Assembly (NCBI GenBank): GCA_016872775.1
Contig: VGZA01000002.1
Coordinates: forward strand, 124,001 to 188,000
Source: Planctomycetota bacterium
GTDB lineage: Bacteria; Planctomycetota; Planctomycetia; Pirellulales; Pirellulaceae
Direction of reading: 5' to 3'
DNA: 64,000 bases
Shown here: positions 44,784 to 54,756 of the stretch, in pieces
Position numbering within the stretch: the first letter of the stretch is position 1
Layout of the letters: each line of letters begins with the position of its first letter
Position numbers and translations under genes: made by a program
The notes under the pieces: generated by a model
Told to the model about the DNA's origin: nothing
Databases searched by the model: none
What the model saw: only the letters and a program-made list of their open reading frames with translations

Positions 44784-46913
44784 TCACACCGTCACGGACT
44801 CGTCGCGCTGCCGGGGTTGAAACGTCAGTGCGACCGAGTCGACTCGAATTCCTGTGCAGCCGGCTTCACCGGGTGGCAGCATCAGCTGGCCTTGCGTCGA
44901 CTTTTCAATAGCGATCAGCACACCCAATCCGCAGCCGATCGAGAAATTCGCACCCGGGGTGGTGGAACCCAGAAATCGATCGAGCACAAATTCGCGCGAC
45001 TCGCCCCAAGCCGGGTGGAACTCTACCGAGGCCAACTCCTCGACGGCGCGCGGATCCTTCTTCAGGTTCTGGAAGCGAAACAGTACCAGACGGCAGCGGA
45101 AATTTGCGTGGAAGTCGCGCCCCCATTCCGGCGCTTCCGGGGTTGGAGCCGCGGCCTGGGCCCGAACGGTCAGCCGGAAATGACCGCCACGAGCGTTGCG
45201 GATCTCCTGGGACAGCAGTGCACGGGCACCTTGATCAATCGTCCGCTGTTCGGTCGGGTGCGGCATGAATCCCAGTTCCACAAACTGCTCGGACTTGCGG
45301 ACGTTCAACGCGGACAGCGGTACCTCCAGCGGCCACGCTCGCCACCCTTTTGCTCGCACCGCAGGCTCCACCGGCAAAAGCGGCAGCCCCGTCGTGAAAT
45401 CCGTGTCGAACAGCAGCCGGGTATCCAACGGCGGCACGAACTCCGGATCGCCTCCCGCCGGTCTTCTTGCCGGAATCGCCGGCTCATTGCCCAGCATCTC
45501 CGCGATCGGCTCGCCCTTAGTGAGCGGGTGGGGCCGGTTTTCCTTGTCCGGGAAAAAGCCGCGGGGGTCGATTCCAAGCAGGTGAAAGATGGTGGCCGTC
45601 AGATCTGAGCCGGTCAGCGGCGTCGTGATCGGATAGGCCCCGTTCCTGTCGCTGGCGCCGATTACCTGTCCACCGCGAATGCCTGCGCCGGCCATCGCGA
45701 AGCTGAATACGTGGCCCCAATGGTCCCGGCCGCCGTTGGCATTGATCTTCGGCGTGCGTCCGAATTCGCCGATCACGACGACCAGCGTCTCGTCCAGCAG
45801 TCCCCGTTCGGAAAGATCATCCATCAACGCCGCAAACGTCGGATCGAATTGCGGACAGAGATTGTCCTGCAACCGATCGGCATTCAGGGCATGCGTATCC
45901 CAAAGCGGATTGTCGACCGCGTTGTCGCCAGGGTCCCGCGCCCAGTTGACATGGACCAGCCGCACTCCCGCTTCAATCAACCGCCGTCCCAACAAAACTG
46001 ACTGCCCCCAGGTGTAGCGGCCATACCGATCACGCACTTTGTCCGGCTCGCGGCTCAAATCGAATGCGGTTCGGGCGGCCCCCGATGTCACCAGGTCAAA
46101 CGCCTGCTGCTTGAGCCGGTCCCACGAGGCCACCGTACTCGCGCGAACCAAGCCATCCATCTGCGACTCGAGTTGCTGCAGCAGGTCACGACGCCGATCC
46201 AGCCGAACGCTGCTGATACCGTCGTGAGGCGCGAGGCCGGCGATCTGGTAATCGGGCAGCGCGGGGTCACCCACAAATCGCTCGGGCTCCCACATCGCTC
46301 CAAGAAAACCGGCCGTTTGCCCAGCCGGCGTGACGTTGTCGTTCAACCGCATCCGATCGGGTATCCAGACCGAGGTCAGTGCCGGCATCGTTTCGCTGGG
46401 CTTCAGCATCTTTACAATCGAACCGAAGTAAGGCCAGTCGGTCGGTTTGATCTGCCGCGCACTGCCCGGACCATACGGGTACCCGGTCAGCAACCAGTAA
46501 GCGCTGACATCGTGATTGTCGTCGCGCGTGGAAAGGGATCGCACGATCGCCATCCGGTCGGCATACCGGGATGTCCGCGGCAGAAGTTCGCAAAACTGAA
46601 TTCCCGGAACGTTGGTGTCGATCGGCTGGAAGGGACCACGAATTTCCGCCGGCGCCTCCGGTTTCGGATCAAATGTTTCGTGCTGTGGAGGACCTCCTTG
46701 CAGCCAGAGAAACAGCACGTTCTTCGCCTTGCCAAACGTCGCTCCCAACTCGCCCGCCAGCGCGGTGGGCGGTGAGTTCGGCGCGGCGGACCGAGCTGTC
46801 GCCTGGAATAATGCCGGCAACGAAAGCCCCAGGGCACTCAACCCGCCGACACGCAGCCATTCGCGGCGTGATCGCAAGTCCGCAACGCAGGCTCGATCAT
46901 GAACCGAAAGCAT
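44784..46913 (-). CDS. DUF1501 family exported protein with C-terminal extension
   Basis: A 709-residue protein. The N-terminus has SRREWLRVGGLSALGLSLPALF, a Tat-like signal. The DUF1501 domain (sulfatase-like/alkaline phosphatase superfamily) spans about 60-470, with VLFLWLQGGPPQHETFDPKP, RDDNHDVSAYWLLTG, VVVIGEFGRTPKIN and GRDHWGHVFSFAMAGAGIRGGQVIG. The last 200 residues add an uncharacterised beta-rich region. DUF1501 genes are very abundant in planctomycetes and usually lie beside a DUF1549/DUF1553 gene. No such partner is seen here. Confidence 0.92.
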   Translation of the reverse strand: MLSVHDRACVADLRSRREWLRVGGLSALGLSLPALFQATARSAAPNSPPTALAGELGATFGKAKNVLFLWLQGGPPQHETFDPKPEAPAEIRGPFQPIDTNVPGIQFCELLPRTSRYADRMAIVRSLSTRDDNHDVSAYWLLTGYPYGPGSARQIKPTDWPYFGSIVKMLKPSETMPALTSVWIPDRMRLNDNVTPAGQTAGFLGAMWEPERFVGDPALPDYQIAGLAPHDGISSVRLDRRRDLLQQLESQMDGLVRASTVASWDRLKQQAFDLVTSGAARTAFDLSREPDKVRDRYGRYTWGQSVLLGRRLIEAGVRLVHVNWARDPGDNAVDNPLWDTHALNADRLQDNLCPQFDPTFAALMDDLSERGLLDETLVVVIGEFGRTPKINANGGRDHWGHVFSFAMAGAGIRGGQVIGASDRNGAYPITTPLTGSDLTATIFHLLGIDPRGFFPDKENRPHPLTKGEPIAEMLGNEPAIPARRPAGGDPEFVPPLDTRLLFDTDFTTGLPLLPVEPAVRAKGWRAWPLEVPLSALNVRKSEQFVELGFMPHPTEQRTIDQGARALLSQEIRNARGGHFRLTVRAQAAAPTPEAPEWGRDFHANFRCRLVLFRFQNLKKDPRAVEELASVEFHPAWGESREFVLDRFLGSTTPGANFSIGCGLGVLIAIEKSTQGQLMLPPGEAGCTGIRVDSVALTFQPRQRDESVTV

Positions 46914-47547
46914 TCATTCCATCCTCCAACCGCAGGCAAACTGAGGTTCACAGACAGCGCGCAGCCGCGGACCAACGAACCGCGACTGCCGACGAACCAA
47001 CACTGCGATTGTCCTTGCTTAGGCTAGACAACAACGCGTTCCACGTAAAGCAACACCTAATGCAAAACGGGCAGGCGAAATACCGGAATGGGAACATCGA
47101 CGGCGCTTCCGCTTGAGTCTCCATGCGGAACTGGTATAGACTCCATGTCGCTTTCGAAGGTCCCGGTCGCGGCCCGCCAGCCGCCGGACACCTCAGGACA
47201 CCGGGGACTTCCGCGCGAAGGGCAGTCGATTCGCGTTTTTCTGGCTCGCAACGCGTACAACGGATTTGGAGAAACCAAGGACGGCGGATTCAATGTCATC
47301 GGCGCCAACGGATTCGAGGCCCTGAATCCGCCAGCAAAGAAACCGTAGTGCGGCCGGGAAATGACGCGGCCGATTGGGCTCTTCCGATCAGTTAAGCTGC
47401 AGAAAGTGCCGTCAGTTTGCCGATTAAGGCGATGTCCCGTTTTGTAGGAATTGTCCAACCTGTCGACGGGAGGAAGAGGCTCGACATTGTTCCCTGCGTT
47501 TCTGGCTGGCGATACATAACTACGGGTCGCGTTTCGGGGAGGCTCGC
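46914..47547. other. Long intergenic region, no gene seen
   Basis: A 634-base gap between the divergently transcribed DUF1501 gene and the porin gene. An 86-codon frame at 47088-47348 has no family resemblance, no ribosome site and unusual composition, so I do not call it. Promoters of both flanking genes must lie here. I see no repeat or RNA gene. Confidence 0.4.
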
Positions 47548-49116
47548 GTGCCCGCATTCAGAAAAGCCCGTGTGAAACCGCAGGAGACGTCGGGAGGCCG
47601 CCGACGCCGAAAACAGGCCGCGGCAAGCTGCTGTTTTCTATGGATACTCGTGGTCGGGTCGACCGCGGTACCCTTGGCGCTACAGGCCCACACTCCGCCC
47701 TCGATCGATTCTGAAGCGACCTACCGGCGCCTCGAACAACAAGATGCGGAGATTCAGTGGTTGCGTTCACGGATCTCCGAACTGACGGAACTGACGACCG
47801 CTCCCGCGACCCAAGCCCCCGCACTCCAGCGACTGCCGATTCCGTCGCAGTTTACTTCGTCCGCGGCCAGTGAAATCGATGCGCTGAAGGGTCGCCTCGC
47901 GGCGGTCGAGGAACTGCAGGCCGCCGCAAAATCGGACAAACCACCCGGCGACGGTTGGGTCGACGTCTCCAACGAAAAGTGGACCGTCAAACTGGGTGGG
48001 CATGTCCAGATGGACTACGTCACCTGGGCAAACGCCGATCCCGCCATCGCCGATTCGCAAAACTACTTCAACTTCCGCCGCCTGCGACTGGTTGCCGACG
48101 GAACCGGTTATGCACAGTTCGATTTCCGCCTGCAAATGACGCTCGAACCGGGTCAAGGCTCCAACACCAGCCCGTTTGGCTCTCCCGATGTCAAGGACGC
48201 TTATCTGTCGATGAACGAGATTCCCTGGATCGGTCGGTTCCGTATCGGGAATTTCTTTGTCCCGTTCAGCCTGGAGCAGGTCACGAACGATACGAACAAC
48301 ATGTTTCTTGAACGGTCGATTCCGACCCAGGGTATTTTCGCCGCCGACCGCGAAGTCGGAATGGCCATCTACAATTGCACGGACGATCAGAACATCTCCT
48401 GGTCCGGTGGCCTGTTCTTCGACGACATTAATGACACGATCAAGACCCGCTTTGACGACAACCAGGGGTATCGCTTGAGCGGTCGTCTCGTATGGCTCCC
48501 CTACTACGACGAATCGTCCGATGGCCGATTCCTCTTACACACCGCCATCGGAGTTCTGCATACCGACGACCAGGACAACAGCGTTCGCTTTCGTGCCCGC
48601 CCCCAAGTGCAGCGCGGCCCCCTACTCATTGATAGCGGAAATCTTCCCGCCGACTCGTACACCACCGGGAACCTCGAGTTGGCTGTCGTCTGGGGACGCG
48701 TCACCGTCCAGCACGAAGCGTTTCTCTCGAATGTGAACATGCTTTCGGGTCCGTCGGTGCACGTCGGCGGTGCCTATGCCCACGTCAGCTACTTCTTGAC
48801 GGGCGAGAATCGAATCTACGAGCGGTTTGGACAGCATGGAGCCCAATTCGTGCGAAACAAACCGTATACGAATTTCTTTGCGGTACCCGGCTACACGGGA
48901 TGGGGCGCGTGGGAAGCGAAGGCCCGCTGGTCGTACCTCGACCTGACCGAAACCAATCGCGGGCAGTACAACGATCTGACCGTGGGCTTTAATTGGTATT
49001 GGTCCGACCGCACCCGAATCATGTTCGATTGGATCCATCCCCTCACGAGTTCCGGAACCGTGTTCGGATCGACCGAGTCCGACCTGATCGCCATGCGGTT
49101 CGACGTGAACTGGTAG
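47548..49116 (+). CDS. Phosphate-selective-type (OprO/OprP) outer-membrane porin
   Basis: A 522-residue protein. A hydrophobic segment near the N-terminus (about 30-50, LWILVVGSTAVPLALQA) is a signal peptide, followed by a coiled coil (TYRRLEQQDAEIQWLRSRISELTE). The barrel has the OprO/OprP signature: KLGGHVQMDYVTWAN, NYFNFRRLRLVADG, WIGRFRIGNFFVPFSLEQVTNDTNNMFLERS and a terminal strand ending in Trp. The N-terminal coiled coil before the barrel is typical of planctomycete porins. The start is GTG with GGGGAGG about five bases before it. Phosphate specificity is assumed from the family, not shown. Confidence 0.9.
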   Translation: MPAFRKARVKPQETSGGRRRRKQAAASCCFLWILVVGSTAVPLALQAHTPPSIDSEATYRRLEQQDAEIQWLRSRISELTELTTAPATQAPALQRLPIPSQFTSSAASEIDALKGRLAAVEELQAAAKSDKPPGDGWVDVSNEKWTVKLGGHVQMDYVTWANADPAIADSQNYFNFRRLRLVADGTGYAQFDFRLQMTLEPGQGSNTSPFGSPDVKDAYLSMNEIPWIGRFRIGNFFVPFSLEQVTNDTNNMFLERSIPTQGIFAADREVGMAIYNCTDDQNISWSGGLFFDDINDTIKTRFDDNQGYRLSGRLVWLPYYDESSDGRFLLHTAIGVLHTDDQDNSVRFRARPQVQRGPLLIDSGNLPADSYTTGNLELAVVWGRVTVQHEAFLSNVNMLSGPSVHVGGAYAHVSYFLTGENRIYERFGQHGAQFVRNKPYTNFFAVPGYTGWGAWEAKARWSYLDLTETNRGQYNDLTVGFNWYWSDRTRIMFDWIHPLTSSGTVFGSTESDLIAMRFDVNW

Positions 49117-49120
49117 TTAC

Positions 49121-49154
49121 CCAGGGCTTCGCCGGAGTACCGGCTGCGCCCTGG
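49121..49154. terminator. Hairpin between convergent porin and amidotransferase-like genes
   Basis: CCAGGGC (49121-49127) pairs with GCCCTGG (49148-49154), and GCCGG (49131-49135) pairs with CCGGC (49140-49144) around an AGTA loop. The 34-base hairpin sits in the 44-base gap between two convergent genes, the usual place for a bidirectional terminator. It lacks a clear T-run. Confidence 0.5.
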
Positions 49155-49160
49155 TCTTAC

Positions 49161-50432
49161 CTACGGCCGCCGCTTCGCGGCTGAAAAACTCCATTCCCGC
49201 GCGACGCGCAAGAAGTTGCCCATGATCTGCTTCGACGTCTCCAGCGTCTCCTGGTAGGTCTCCATGTGGAACTGGGCCGAGTAGATCGGGAATTCACCGG
49301 CGCGCAGGCACTGGTTCACCGTGAGCGATCCAGGCCCCTTGGTCACAAGTCGATGCCAGCCCTTGGGCAGATGGTCGATCTGCCCGATATGGGATTCGTG
49401 GATCTCAAAAACCTCCGGGACGCCGTCAAAGACCGAGTCGTGACGCTCGATCGTCAGTTTGTATTTCCCCCGTTCGCCGATGGACTTGGAATAATCGCCG
49501 CACGACGCATCGCCCGTATGACCGATATGCGAGTAGATTGGCGAGAGCGGCGCGCCGGGTTTGCGGCAGCGCGGGCAGTCCCAGGGCTGATCGACACCAA
49601 CCTCCTCAAGGATCGCGAACACCTGCGCTCCACCGCAGGCACCCCACATCGGCAGTTGGCGGGACTTGAGTACCGCCTGCACGCCCCGCCATGGTTCGCG
49701 GCTGCGCTGACACCACTCCAGAAAACTCCCGGAAAAAAAGGCGCAGAGCGGCCGTGGCTCCGCCGAAACGAAATCCGGATCAAAGTCGCCGTGCCACAGG
49801 TGCTGCGCCGGCAGGTTTTCCCAGCCAGCGCATTGCCGAGCGAGTTGGACGAAAGGCATCGCCACGCTCGTATTGTCGGGATCTTCCAGGGAACCGACCG
49901 CCACAATCCAATCGTCAAACGGAATCGCTGCATCCACGGTCGGATAAAACTCCACCTCGCGCAACGCCGGCGCCGCGCCATACGCCAGGTTGACCATCAA
50001 ACGGATGTACTTTGTGGTCACCGACTCCCTCAGTCGGTGAATACGAAACAGCCGCGTCTCCTTGCGAACGATCGTCTCCGGTAACGTGATCCAGGTTCGA
50101 CCATCGTCGCTGATCTGCCACGAGTAATTCCGCGGCGCGTTCTTCAGAAGATGTTCGTCGTCGCTGTTGATCTGCAGGATGGAGCCGATCGCCGTCGGTT
50201 CAGCAAACTCGACCTGCCAGAACGATCCATACTTCTGAGTGCCGGTCCAGAGCGAATCGGCTTTGATTGAAAAGCGGTCGCCGTCGAGCGGTCCGGCGAC
50301 AGACGACTGCTCCGAAACTCCGGACGCCGTGGTCTTCGGTTCCTCGGCGTTCAGCGGACCACTGGCCCGACTCCACGCCACCAACCACAACAAGCAATGC
50401 CCTGCAACGACCCGAGCCGTGATCAAGGACAT
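49161..50432 (-). CDS. Exported protein with discoidin-like and amidotransferase-like domains
   Basis: A 423-residue protein. A signal peptide (about 10-28) precedes a discoidin/F5-8C-type beta-sandwich (about 35-165, GSFWQVEFAEPTAIGSILQIN and YIRLMVNLAYGAAPALREVEFYP). The C-terminal half resembles a class I glutamine-amidotransferase fold (AVLKSRQLPMWGACGGAQVFAILE, with Cys in the nucleophile-elbow position, and SAQFHMETYQE with the later His-x-Glu). The ATG at 50432 follows GGGAG at nine bases and begins a proper signal peptide. Combination of the two domains is known in planctomycete secreted proteins, but the enzymatic role is unknown. Confidence 0.75.
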   Translation of the reverse strand: MSLITARVVAGHCLLWLVAWSRASGPLNAEEPKTTASGVSEQSSVAGPLDGDRFSIKADSLWTGTQKYGSFWQVEFAEPTAIGSILQINSDDEHLLKNAPRNYSWQISDDGRTWITLPETIVRKETRLFRIHRLRESVTTKYIRLMVNLAYGAAPALREVEFYPTVDAAIPFDDWIVAVGSLEDPDNTSVAMPFVQLARQCAGWENLPAQHLWHGDFDPDFVSAEPRPLCAFFSGSFLEWCQRSREPWRGVQAVLKSRQLPMWGACGGAQVFAILEEVGVDQPWDCPRCRKPGAPLSPIYSHIGHTGDASCGDYSKSIGERGKYKLTIERHDSVFDGVPEVFEIHESHIGQIDHLPKGWHRLVTKGPGSLTVNQCLRAGEFPIYSAQFHMETYQETLETSKQIMGNFLRVAREWSFSAAKRRP

Positions 50433-50539
50433 GGTGATCATCTCCCAGTTTGAAATTTGCCGTCCGCTTCGAAAGGATTCTACCTGGACAAAGTAGCGAG
50501 TCATGGTGGCCGGTGCCAGTCGGAAACGACCGCGACAGC

Positions 50540-51010
50540 TCAATCAAGCGGCATTGCGTTTGGAGCTCGAGCCTTGCATGAGAGCCGTCGTCGTTCTGCC
50601 GCCGGACTAAGCCGCACCCAGCGAAAGTGCGACATCGTGATCAGTTTCGTCGCGCCGCTGACGACGGAAAGCAGCAACAATGGCCAGCCCGATTGTGTGC
50701 CCATCGCCTGGGCAAACGCGATGGTCGATATGTCTTTCGCCAGAAAGAACTGGTGGAATCGGAGTGACACACCGCCCGTCATCCCAGTCCGGCGAATCAA
50801 GACGACCTGATGCAGGTACCCCTGCGCCATGATCAGAGTCACTCCGACGATCAGTGTGGCGGGAAACGGCCGCAGCGTTTGCGCCAATTCCGGCCTAGCG
50901 AGCAGGAGCAGCGCGGTCCCGGCAAGCATGTCGGCACAAGCATTGAGAAGCCTCCTGGCCCAGGACCTGATTTCGATCCACGGACGAACATCCCGCCTCT
51001 CGTCCCGCAC
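50540..51010 (-). CDS. Small polytopic membrane protein, 156 aa
   Basis: Three to four hydrophobic helices (ACADMLAGTALLLLA, LIVGVTLIMAQGYLHQVVLI, AFAQAMGTQSGWPLLLLSVVS). The motif RRTGMTGGVSLRFHQFFLAKDISTIAFA recalls PQ-loop-type sequences but is not a clear match. It ends just before the next gene's upstream region. No family is assigned. Confidence 0.6.
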   Translation of the reverse strand: MRDERRDVRPWIEIRSWARRLLNACADMLAGTALLLLARPELAQTLRPFPATLIVGVTLIMAQGYLHQVVLIRRTGMTGGVSLRFHQFFLAKDISTIAFAQAMGTQSGWPLLLLSVVSGATKLITMSHFRWVRLSPAAERRRLSCKARAPNAMPLD

Positions 51011-51126
51011 TCTTATTTATCCAACCGCGCGAGCGATCCGCCGGCTAGAATCGTTCGCGGCCGCCTCCGATGGCATGCTTCTGCGCGAACGGAAAAAAAC
51101 TGCAATGAAGTCCTGGCGCGCCAGAA

Positions 51127-51420
51127 TCACGTGGAATCGTCTCGCGTTGAATTTTCTTTGCGATATGCGAGGTGCTTTTCGAGGACCTGGCGGTATTCAC
51201 TGACATCCACATCGCGCTCGCAACAGGTCAACATCAACACGCCGTCGGAGCGGAAATTACCGTCCCATTCGATCACGCGCTCATCGGGCCACGCCGGGTA
51301 GTATCCCGCGAGGTGCTCGTCGGTCAGTCGCGCGAAGTAGGCCCGCAGACTCACGTCGGTTTCGTCCAGCGGTCCGTCTCCGGGCAGGCGTTCGAAGTTG
51401 AATGCGACTTGTTCGGTCAT
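51127..51420 (-). CDS. Small acidic conserved hypothetical protein, 97 aa
   Basis: A soluble 97-residue acidic protein beginning MTEQVAFNFERLPGDG, with a CC pair (LMLTCCERDVDV). It lies 17 bases downstream of the multiheme cytochrome gene stop and on the same strand, so it is probably the last gene of that operon. I do not recognise a family and do not propose a function. Confidence 0.65.
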   Translation of the reverse strand: MTEQVAFNFERLPGDGPLDETDVSLRAYFARLTDEHLAGYYPAWPDERVIEWDGNFRSDGVLMLTCCERDVDVSEYRQVLEKHLAYRKENSTRDDST

Positions 51421-51437
51421 CGATTTCGGCTCCTAAG

Positions 51438-52457
51438 TCAATAGCCACAGGCCTGGCTGTGAATCGAGAAGGGCTTTAGCGTTCGTTTGGGGCCCTGGGC
51501 GTGATGGCAGTTCAAGCAAAGACCGCTCTTGGCAACGCGACGGTGTTTCCTGCTGGAATTGTTGTGGACGTCGTGACAATTCAGGCAGGTCACTTCCTCT
51601 TTGCCAAACAACACGACGTCCCGCACATTCTCCACAACGTGTCGATCCGCCGTACTCAAGCTGTCGACCGCGGAATCCGAGAAGTCGACCGCGAAGTCGC
51701 GAAACAGGTTGTCCCCCGCCACAAAGTTGTTCGGGAAGGGACGTCCGGTGCTCCGCGACTTGCCAATTCGAACGTGGCATTGGGCGCAAATGGAAATCAC
51801 CTCGCGCGCTTCCGCCATTCGTCGCGGGGCCAGAGGGACAAGCTCGGGATTCGTGGCATGTTCCGGGACGACATTGCCGTGGCAGACGTAGCAGTCCAGC
51901 GACACGGCCGAAAACGCCTGCTCATCCGCGGTCACGGCGGTCGCGTGGCATCCGGCGCACGAAGTTCCGAATTGATCCGCGTCCCAGTACGGGCGATTCG
52001 CGGACAACAGCCGCCCGGGCTGCTCTTCCCGCGGCGGAATCCACGCTGTGGACAACAGCTCCAGCTTGCCGTAGGCTGTGGCCGGTTTCAAAAACCGCTG
52101 CCGCCACGAACCACCGACGACGAATCGGATCTCCTCCGCCAGTTCTTTGCCGGGCGACTGCCGCAATGCATCCAGGGCTGGAGATTGTTCCTCAACGTCC
52201 CGAATCGTTCGAGCGTGTCGATTGGCACCCCACGTTGGACCGATCTTCAGCCGATGACAAAAAAGGCACTCGTCCCCCGTCGTGTAAGCGGGGACGGGCC
52301 GGCCCACGTGATCCTCACCCCAGGCCGCCGGATCGAGCCGTCGCGGCGCATCGGACTCCGACCAGACCAAGCACGACAAGGCCGGCACTCCCATTACCAG
52401 CGCGGCCATTGTCCATAAGGTGAACGGTATTGGCGGGCGAAAGCGAGACTCAGACAT
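51438..52457 (-). CDS. Exported hexaheme c-type cytochrome
   Basis: A 339-residue protein with a hydrophobic N-terminal segment (about 8-27). Six CxxCH heme-binding motifs are seen: CLFCH, CAGCH, CYVCH, CAQCH, CLNCH and CLNCH. Covalent attachment of six hemes implies export and a c-type maturation system. The spacing between motifs is irregular, unlike NapC or NrfA. The ATG at 52457 gives a signal-like start and overlaps the end of the amidohydrolase gene by eight bases, so the two are coupled. An electron-transfer role linked to the amidohydrolase substrate is a possibility. Confidence 0.9.
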   Translation of the reverse strand: MSESRFRPPIPFTLWTMAALVMGVPALSCLVWSESDAPRRLDPAAWGEDHVGRPVPAYTTGDECLFCHRLKIGPTWGANRHARTIRDVEEQSPALDALRQSPGKELAEEIRFVVGGSWRQRFLKPATAYGKLELLSTAWIPPREEQPGRLLSANRPYWDADQFGTSCAGCHATAVTADEQAFSAVSLDCYVCHGNVVPEHATNPELVPLAPRRMAEAREVISICAQCHVRIGKSRSTGRPFPNNFVAGDNLFRDFAVDFSDSAVDSLSTADRHVVENVRDVVLFGKEEVTCLNCHDVHNNSSRKHRRVAKSGLCLNCHHAQGPKRTLKPFSIHSQACGY

Positions 52458-53970
52458 TCTGACGCACCCAACCGTAGGCGGCATTGTCGCGCATTCCGCC
52501 GTTTTCCAGATAGGTCATTTTGAGCTTGCTCAACGCGTCGTCAGGCAAGGCGTTGCGTTGCGCCTGCAAATCAATTCCGTAGATCTTTGCCGCGTTGAGG
52601 CCGAAAATCTTCGCCTTGTCGTCTTTGGTCAGTTTGCTGTAACCAAATTTCTCGCAGAGCTCGTCGCTGATCTGAAACCGCTTCATCAGGTCAATGACCC
52701 ACTGCGGCGATCCCCACCAGAGGCAATCCGTACCCCACAACACATGATCGACACCGTAGTATTTTACATTTTTGCCGATCAAGTGCATGCACATCTCCGG
52801 GTGCGCGATTGCCAGGCTGCCAAAGGCCGAACCGATCTCACAATAGACATTGTCAATGTCGGGATTGCGCTGCTTGATCTTCATCAGCACGTCGTGCCAG
52901 GCAAAGTCACCGGTCGTCGGATCGAAGTATCCCTTCTCGGTGAACTGCGGCTCGCCCGGCCCATGCTTCATCGCGGAATGATAAATGATGAAGGTGATAT
53001 CCGGATGGTCCTTGGCGGCCTTTTCCACGTCGGCCGGATTGGCAAGGTGTCCGAGGGTGCGCGATTGCGAAGCGTAGCCCTTATGGACGCTAAAAATCTT
53101 CAGGCCTAATCGCTTCGACTGCTCGTAGAAAGGATACGTCAACTTCTCGTCGTCCAGCTTGAACCCGTTGCCCGATCGTCCCGGGTCGGTATGGCAGTAC
53201 CATTTCCAGGAGTCGATCTTGTACAACTTGACTTCCCGCTCCATTTGCTCAAAGAGAGCGGCCTGGTCGGGTACATTGTTCTTCCTGTCCCAATAGTGAT
53301 TGGGAGCACAGTTGCCTTGGGCCAGGGCCCTCTGGCAGCCGGCCAGCTGGTTGATCTCCTGCCTCCGCTCCGCCATGACCCAGCTCGGTAGAATCTTCCC
53401 CTCAATGCCAGGTGTACGAGCCTCGCGTTCCAGCACTTTTCCCGCAGCGTCTCGGGTGATCTCCTTGCCCGGTACCCCGGAGATCACAAGCATGCTGGTC
53501 TCGCTGTCGAAGTACATCTCCTTGAGGAAATTCTGAAACGAGTACGATTCGGGATCCTCCTTCAACTTGAACCCCATGTTGCGAAAGAACTCGGCGCCGC
53601 GGATTCCCAGCGGCAAGCCGTTGGTGAAATGCGCTTGCACATCGATAATGAAGTACTCGCCTTTGGGCCATTTCTCCTCCGCCGCCTTGGGCTCGAGAGT
53701 CTCGTCCTCGGCAACGTCCCAATAATTGCCGTAGACTCTGTTCTGGGCAAGAAAGGCGGCCGCCAATCCCATCGAGCTCGCCAGGTAGGTCCGCCGGTCG
53801 ATGCCCAACTTCCGCGAATTGTCGTCGGCCATCTGGCCGATCAGCCGCTCCACCTGCTGCTGCGCGGCGTTTTGCGGGCGTGGAATGAACTCCTCGTTGG
53901 AAACCACTTGGGTGGGCATCGGAGAGTCCACACCTTGCGCTCGATCACGCTGCCACTTTGGGACCCACAT
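52450..53970 (-). CDS. Amidohydrolase (amidohydro-rel family), upstream of the cytochrome
   Basis: A 506-residue TIM-barrel amidohydrolase with an N-terminal extension of about 100 residues that contains a Tat-like [16 protein letters not shown] segment. The first metal motif reads FIIDVQAHF, with Gln where the first His of HxH is expected. The late [10 protein letters not shown] Asp and the [14 protein letters not shown] His are present. The Gln may mean a mononuclear or altered metal site. It is coupled to the hexaheme cytochrome gene (eight-base overlap). The substrate is unknown. Confidence 0.85.
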   Translation of the reverse strand: MWVPKWQRDRAQGVDSPMPTQVVSNEEFIPRPQNAAQQQVERLIGQMADDNSRKLGIDRRTYLASSMGLAAAFLAQNRVYGNYWDVAEDETLEPKAAEEKWPKGEYFIIDVQAHFTNGLPLGIRGAEFFRNMGFKLKEDPESYSFQNFLKEMYFDSETSMLVISGVPGKEITRDAAGKVLEREARTPGIEGKILPSWVMAERRQEINQLAGCQRALAQGNCAPNHYWDRKNNVPDQAALFEQMEREVKLYKIDSWKWYCHTDPGRSGNGFKLDDEKLTYPFYEQSKRLGLKIFSVHKGYASQSRTLGHLANPADVEKAAKDHPDITFIIYHSAMKHGPGEPQFTEKGYFDPTTGDFAWHDVLMKIKQRNPDIDNVYCEIGSAFGSLAIAHPEMCMHLIGKNVKYYGVDHVLWGTDCLWWGSPQWVIDLMKRFQISDELCEKFGYSKLTKDDKAKIFGLNAAKIYGIDLQAQRNALPDDALSKLKMTYLENGGMRDNAAYGWVRQNV

Positions 53971-54257
53971 ACAATTCTCCTTTCGTTATCGCGATGTTGA
54001 CGTTGGACTACCGTGCCCACCAGTGGGAATCTCCACATTGTCTGCGACACGCCACCTGCTCCCCGGTGACGGCTGCGGGCATTTTCGCCACACGGCGCAA
54101 CCGGAAGTGGAATCGTGTCGTTCTGATTATTGGCATCCGCTCCGGCCCCGTGGAAGGCGCCTAGGCGATGGGAACGGTCGATCGTCGGTTTCCAGGCAAC
54201 CTCGAGGGGGCAAATAGGGGCCACGCCCGACCTGCCAACCTCACGATCGACCTTGCC
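53971..54257. other. Intergenic region, no gene seen
   Basis: A 287-base gap between two minus-strand genes. Both strands show frames but none with family resemblance or a ribosome site. It probably contains the promoter of the amidohydrolase-cytochrome operon. Confidence 0.35.
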
Positions 54258-54734
54258 CTATTCCATGACGTGGGCAGTTCCGAGCGGCGACAAAGACGAC
54301 CAGACCATCCAAAGCACCAAAGCCCCACGCAGGCTCCAGGCCGCTGTCCGCAGACCGTTGGTCCAGACAAGGCGATGATGGACTGCCGGATCGAAGCCCC
54401 AAGATAGAATCTTGTGGCAAGGCACCTGAACCATCGCGGTGGATAAACAGATGCAGCCCAAGAGAGCTACACCAGTCCATAGAAACCACACTGCGATCGT
54501 CGAAGGACGAAAAAGCAAGAGCAGCAGCGCCGTTGCCGCTTCGATCAGCATGGGCGACGCAACGACAAGCGTGATTCGCTTGGAATGTCGCCGCGCGTAG
54601 TCCGAAAACTGTTCGTTTCCAACACTCGCAAAAAGCGGGTAGTGCACGACCTGCATGATCCAAATCAAACCAAGCATGTAGAACGTTGTCGCCAAGTGGG
54701 ACACGAACAGTACGCGAATAAACAGGCCGTACAT
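54258..54734 (-). CDS. Four-helix membrane protein, 158 aa
   Basis: About four hydrophobic helices: LFIRVLFVSHLATTFYMLGLIWIMQ, LVVASPMLIEAATALLLLLF, IAVWFLWTGVALLGCICLS and the C-terminal WSLRGALVLWMVW. The layout (short helices, HYPLF and VPCHKILSWGFD motifs between them) is that of small integral membrane proteins of unknown function. The ATG at 54734 gives a helix directly after the start. It lies 22 bases downstream of the SRPBCC gene, so the three genes from 57194 to 54258 probably form one operon. Confidence 0.75.
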   Translation of the reverse strand: MYGLFIRVLFVSHLATTFYMLGLIWIMQVVHYPLFASVGNEQFSDYARRHSKRITLVVASPMLIEAATALLLLLFRPSTIAVWFLWTGVALLGCICLSTAMVQVPCHKILSWGFDPAVHHRLVWTNGLRTAAWSLRGALVLWMVWSSLSPLGTAHVME

Positions 54735-54756
54735 TCCGGTTCTAACCTTTCCTCGA

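Noticed and set aside
47088-47348. An 86-codon frame upstream of the porin gene
   Set aside because: No ribosome site, no family resemblance and composition unlike the neighbouring genes.
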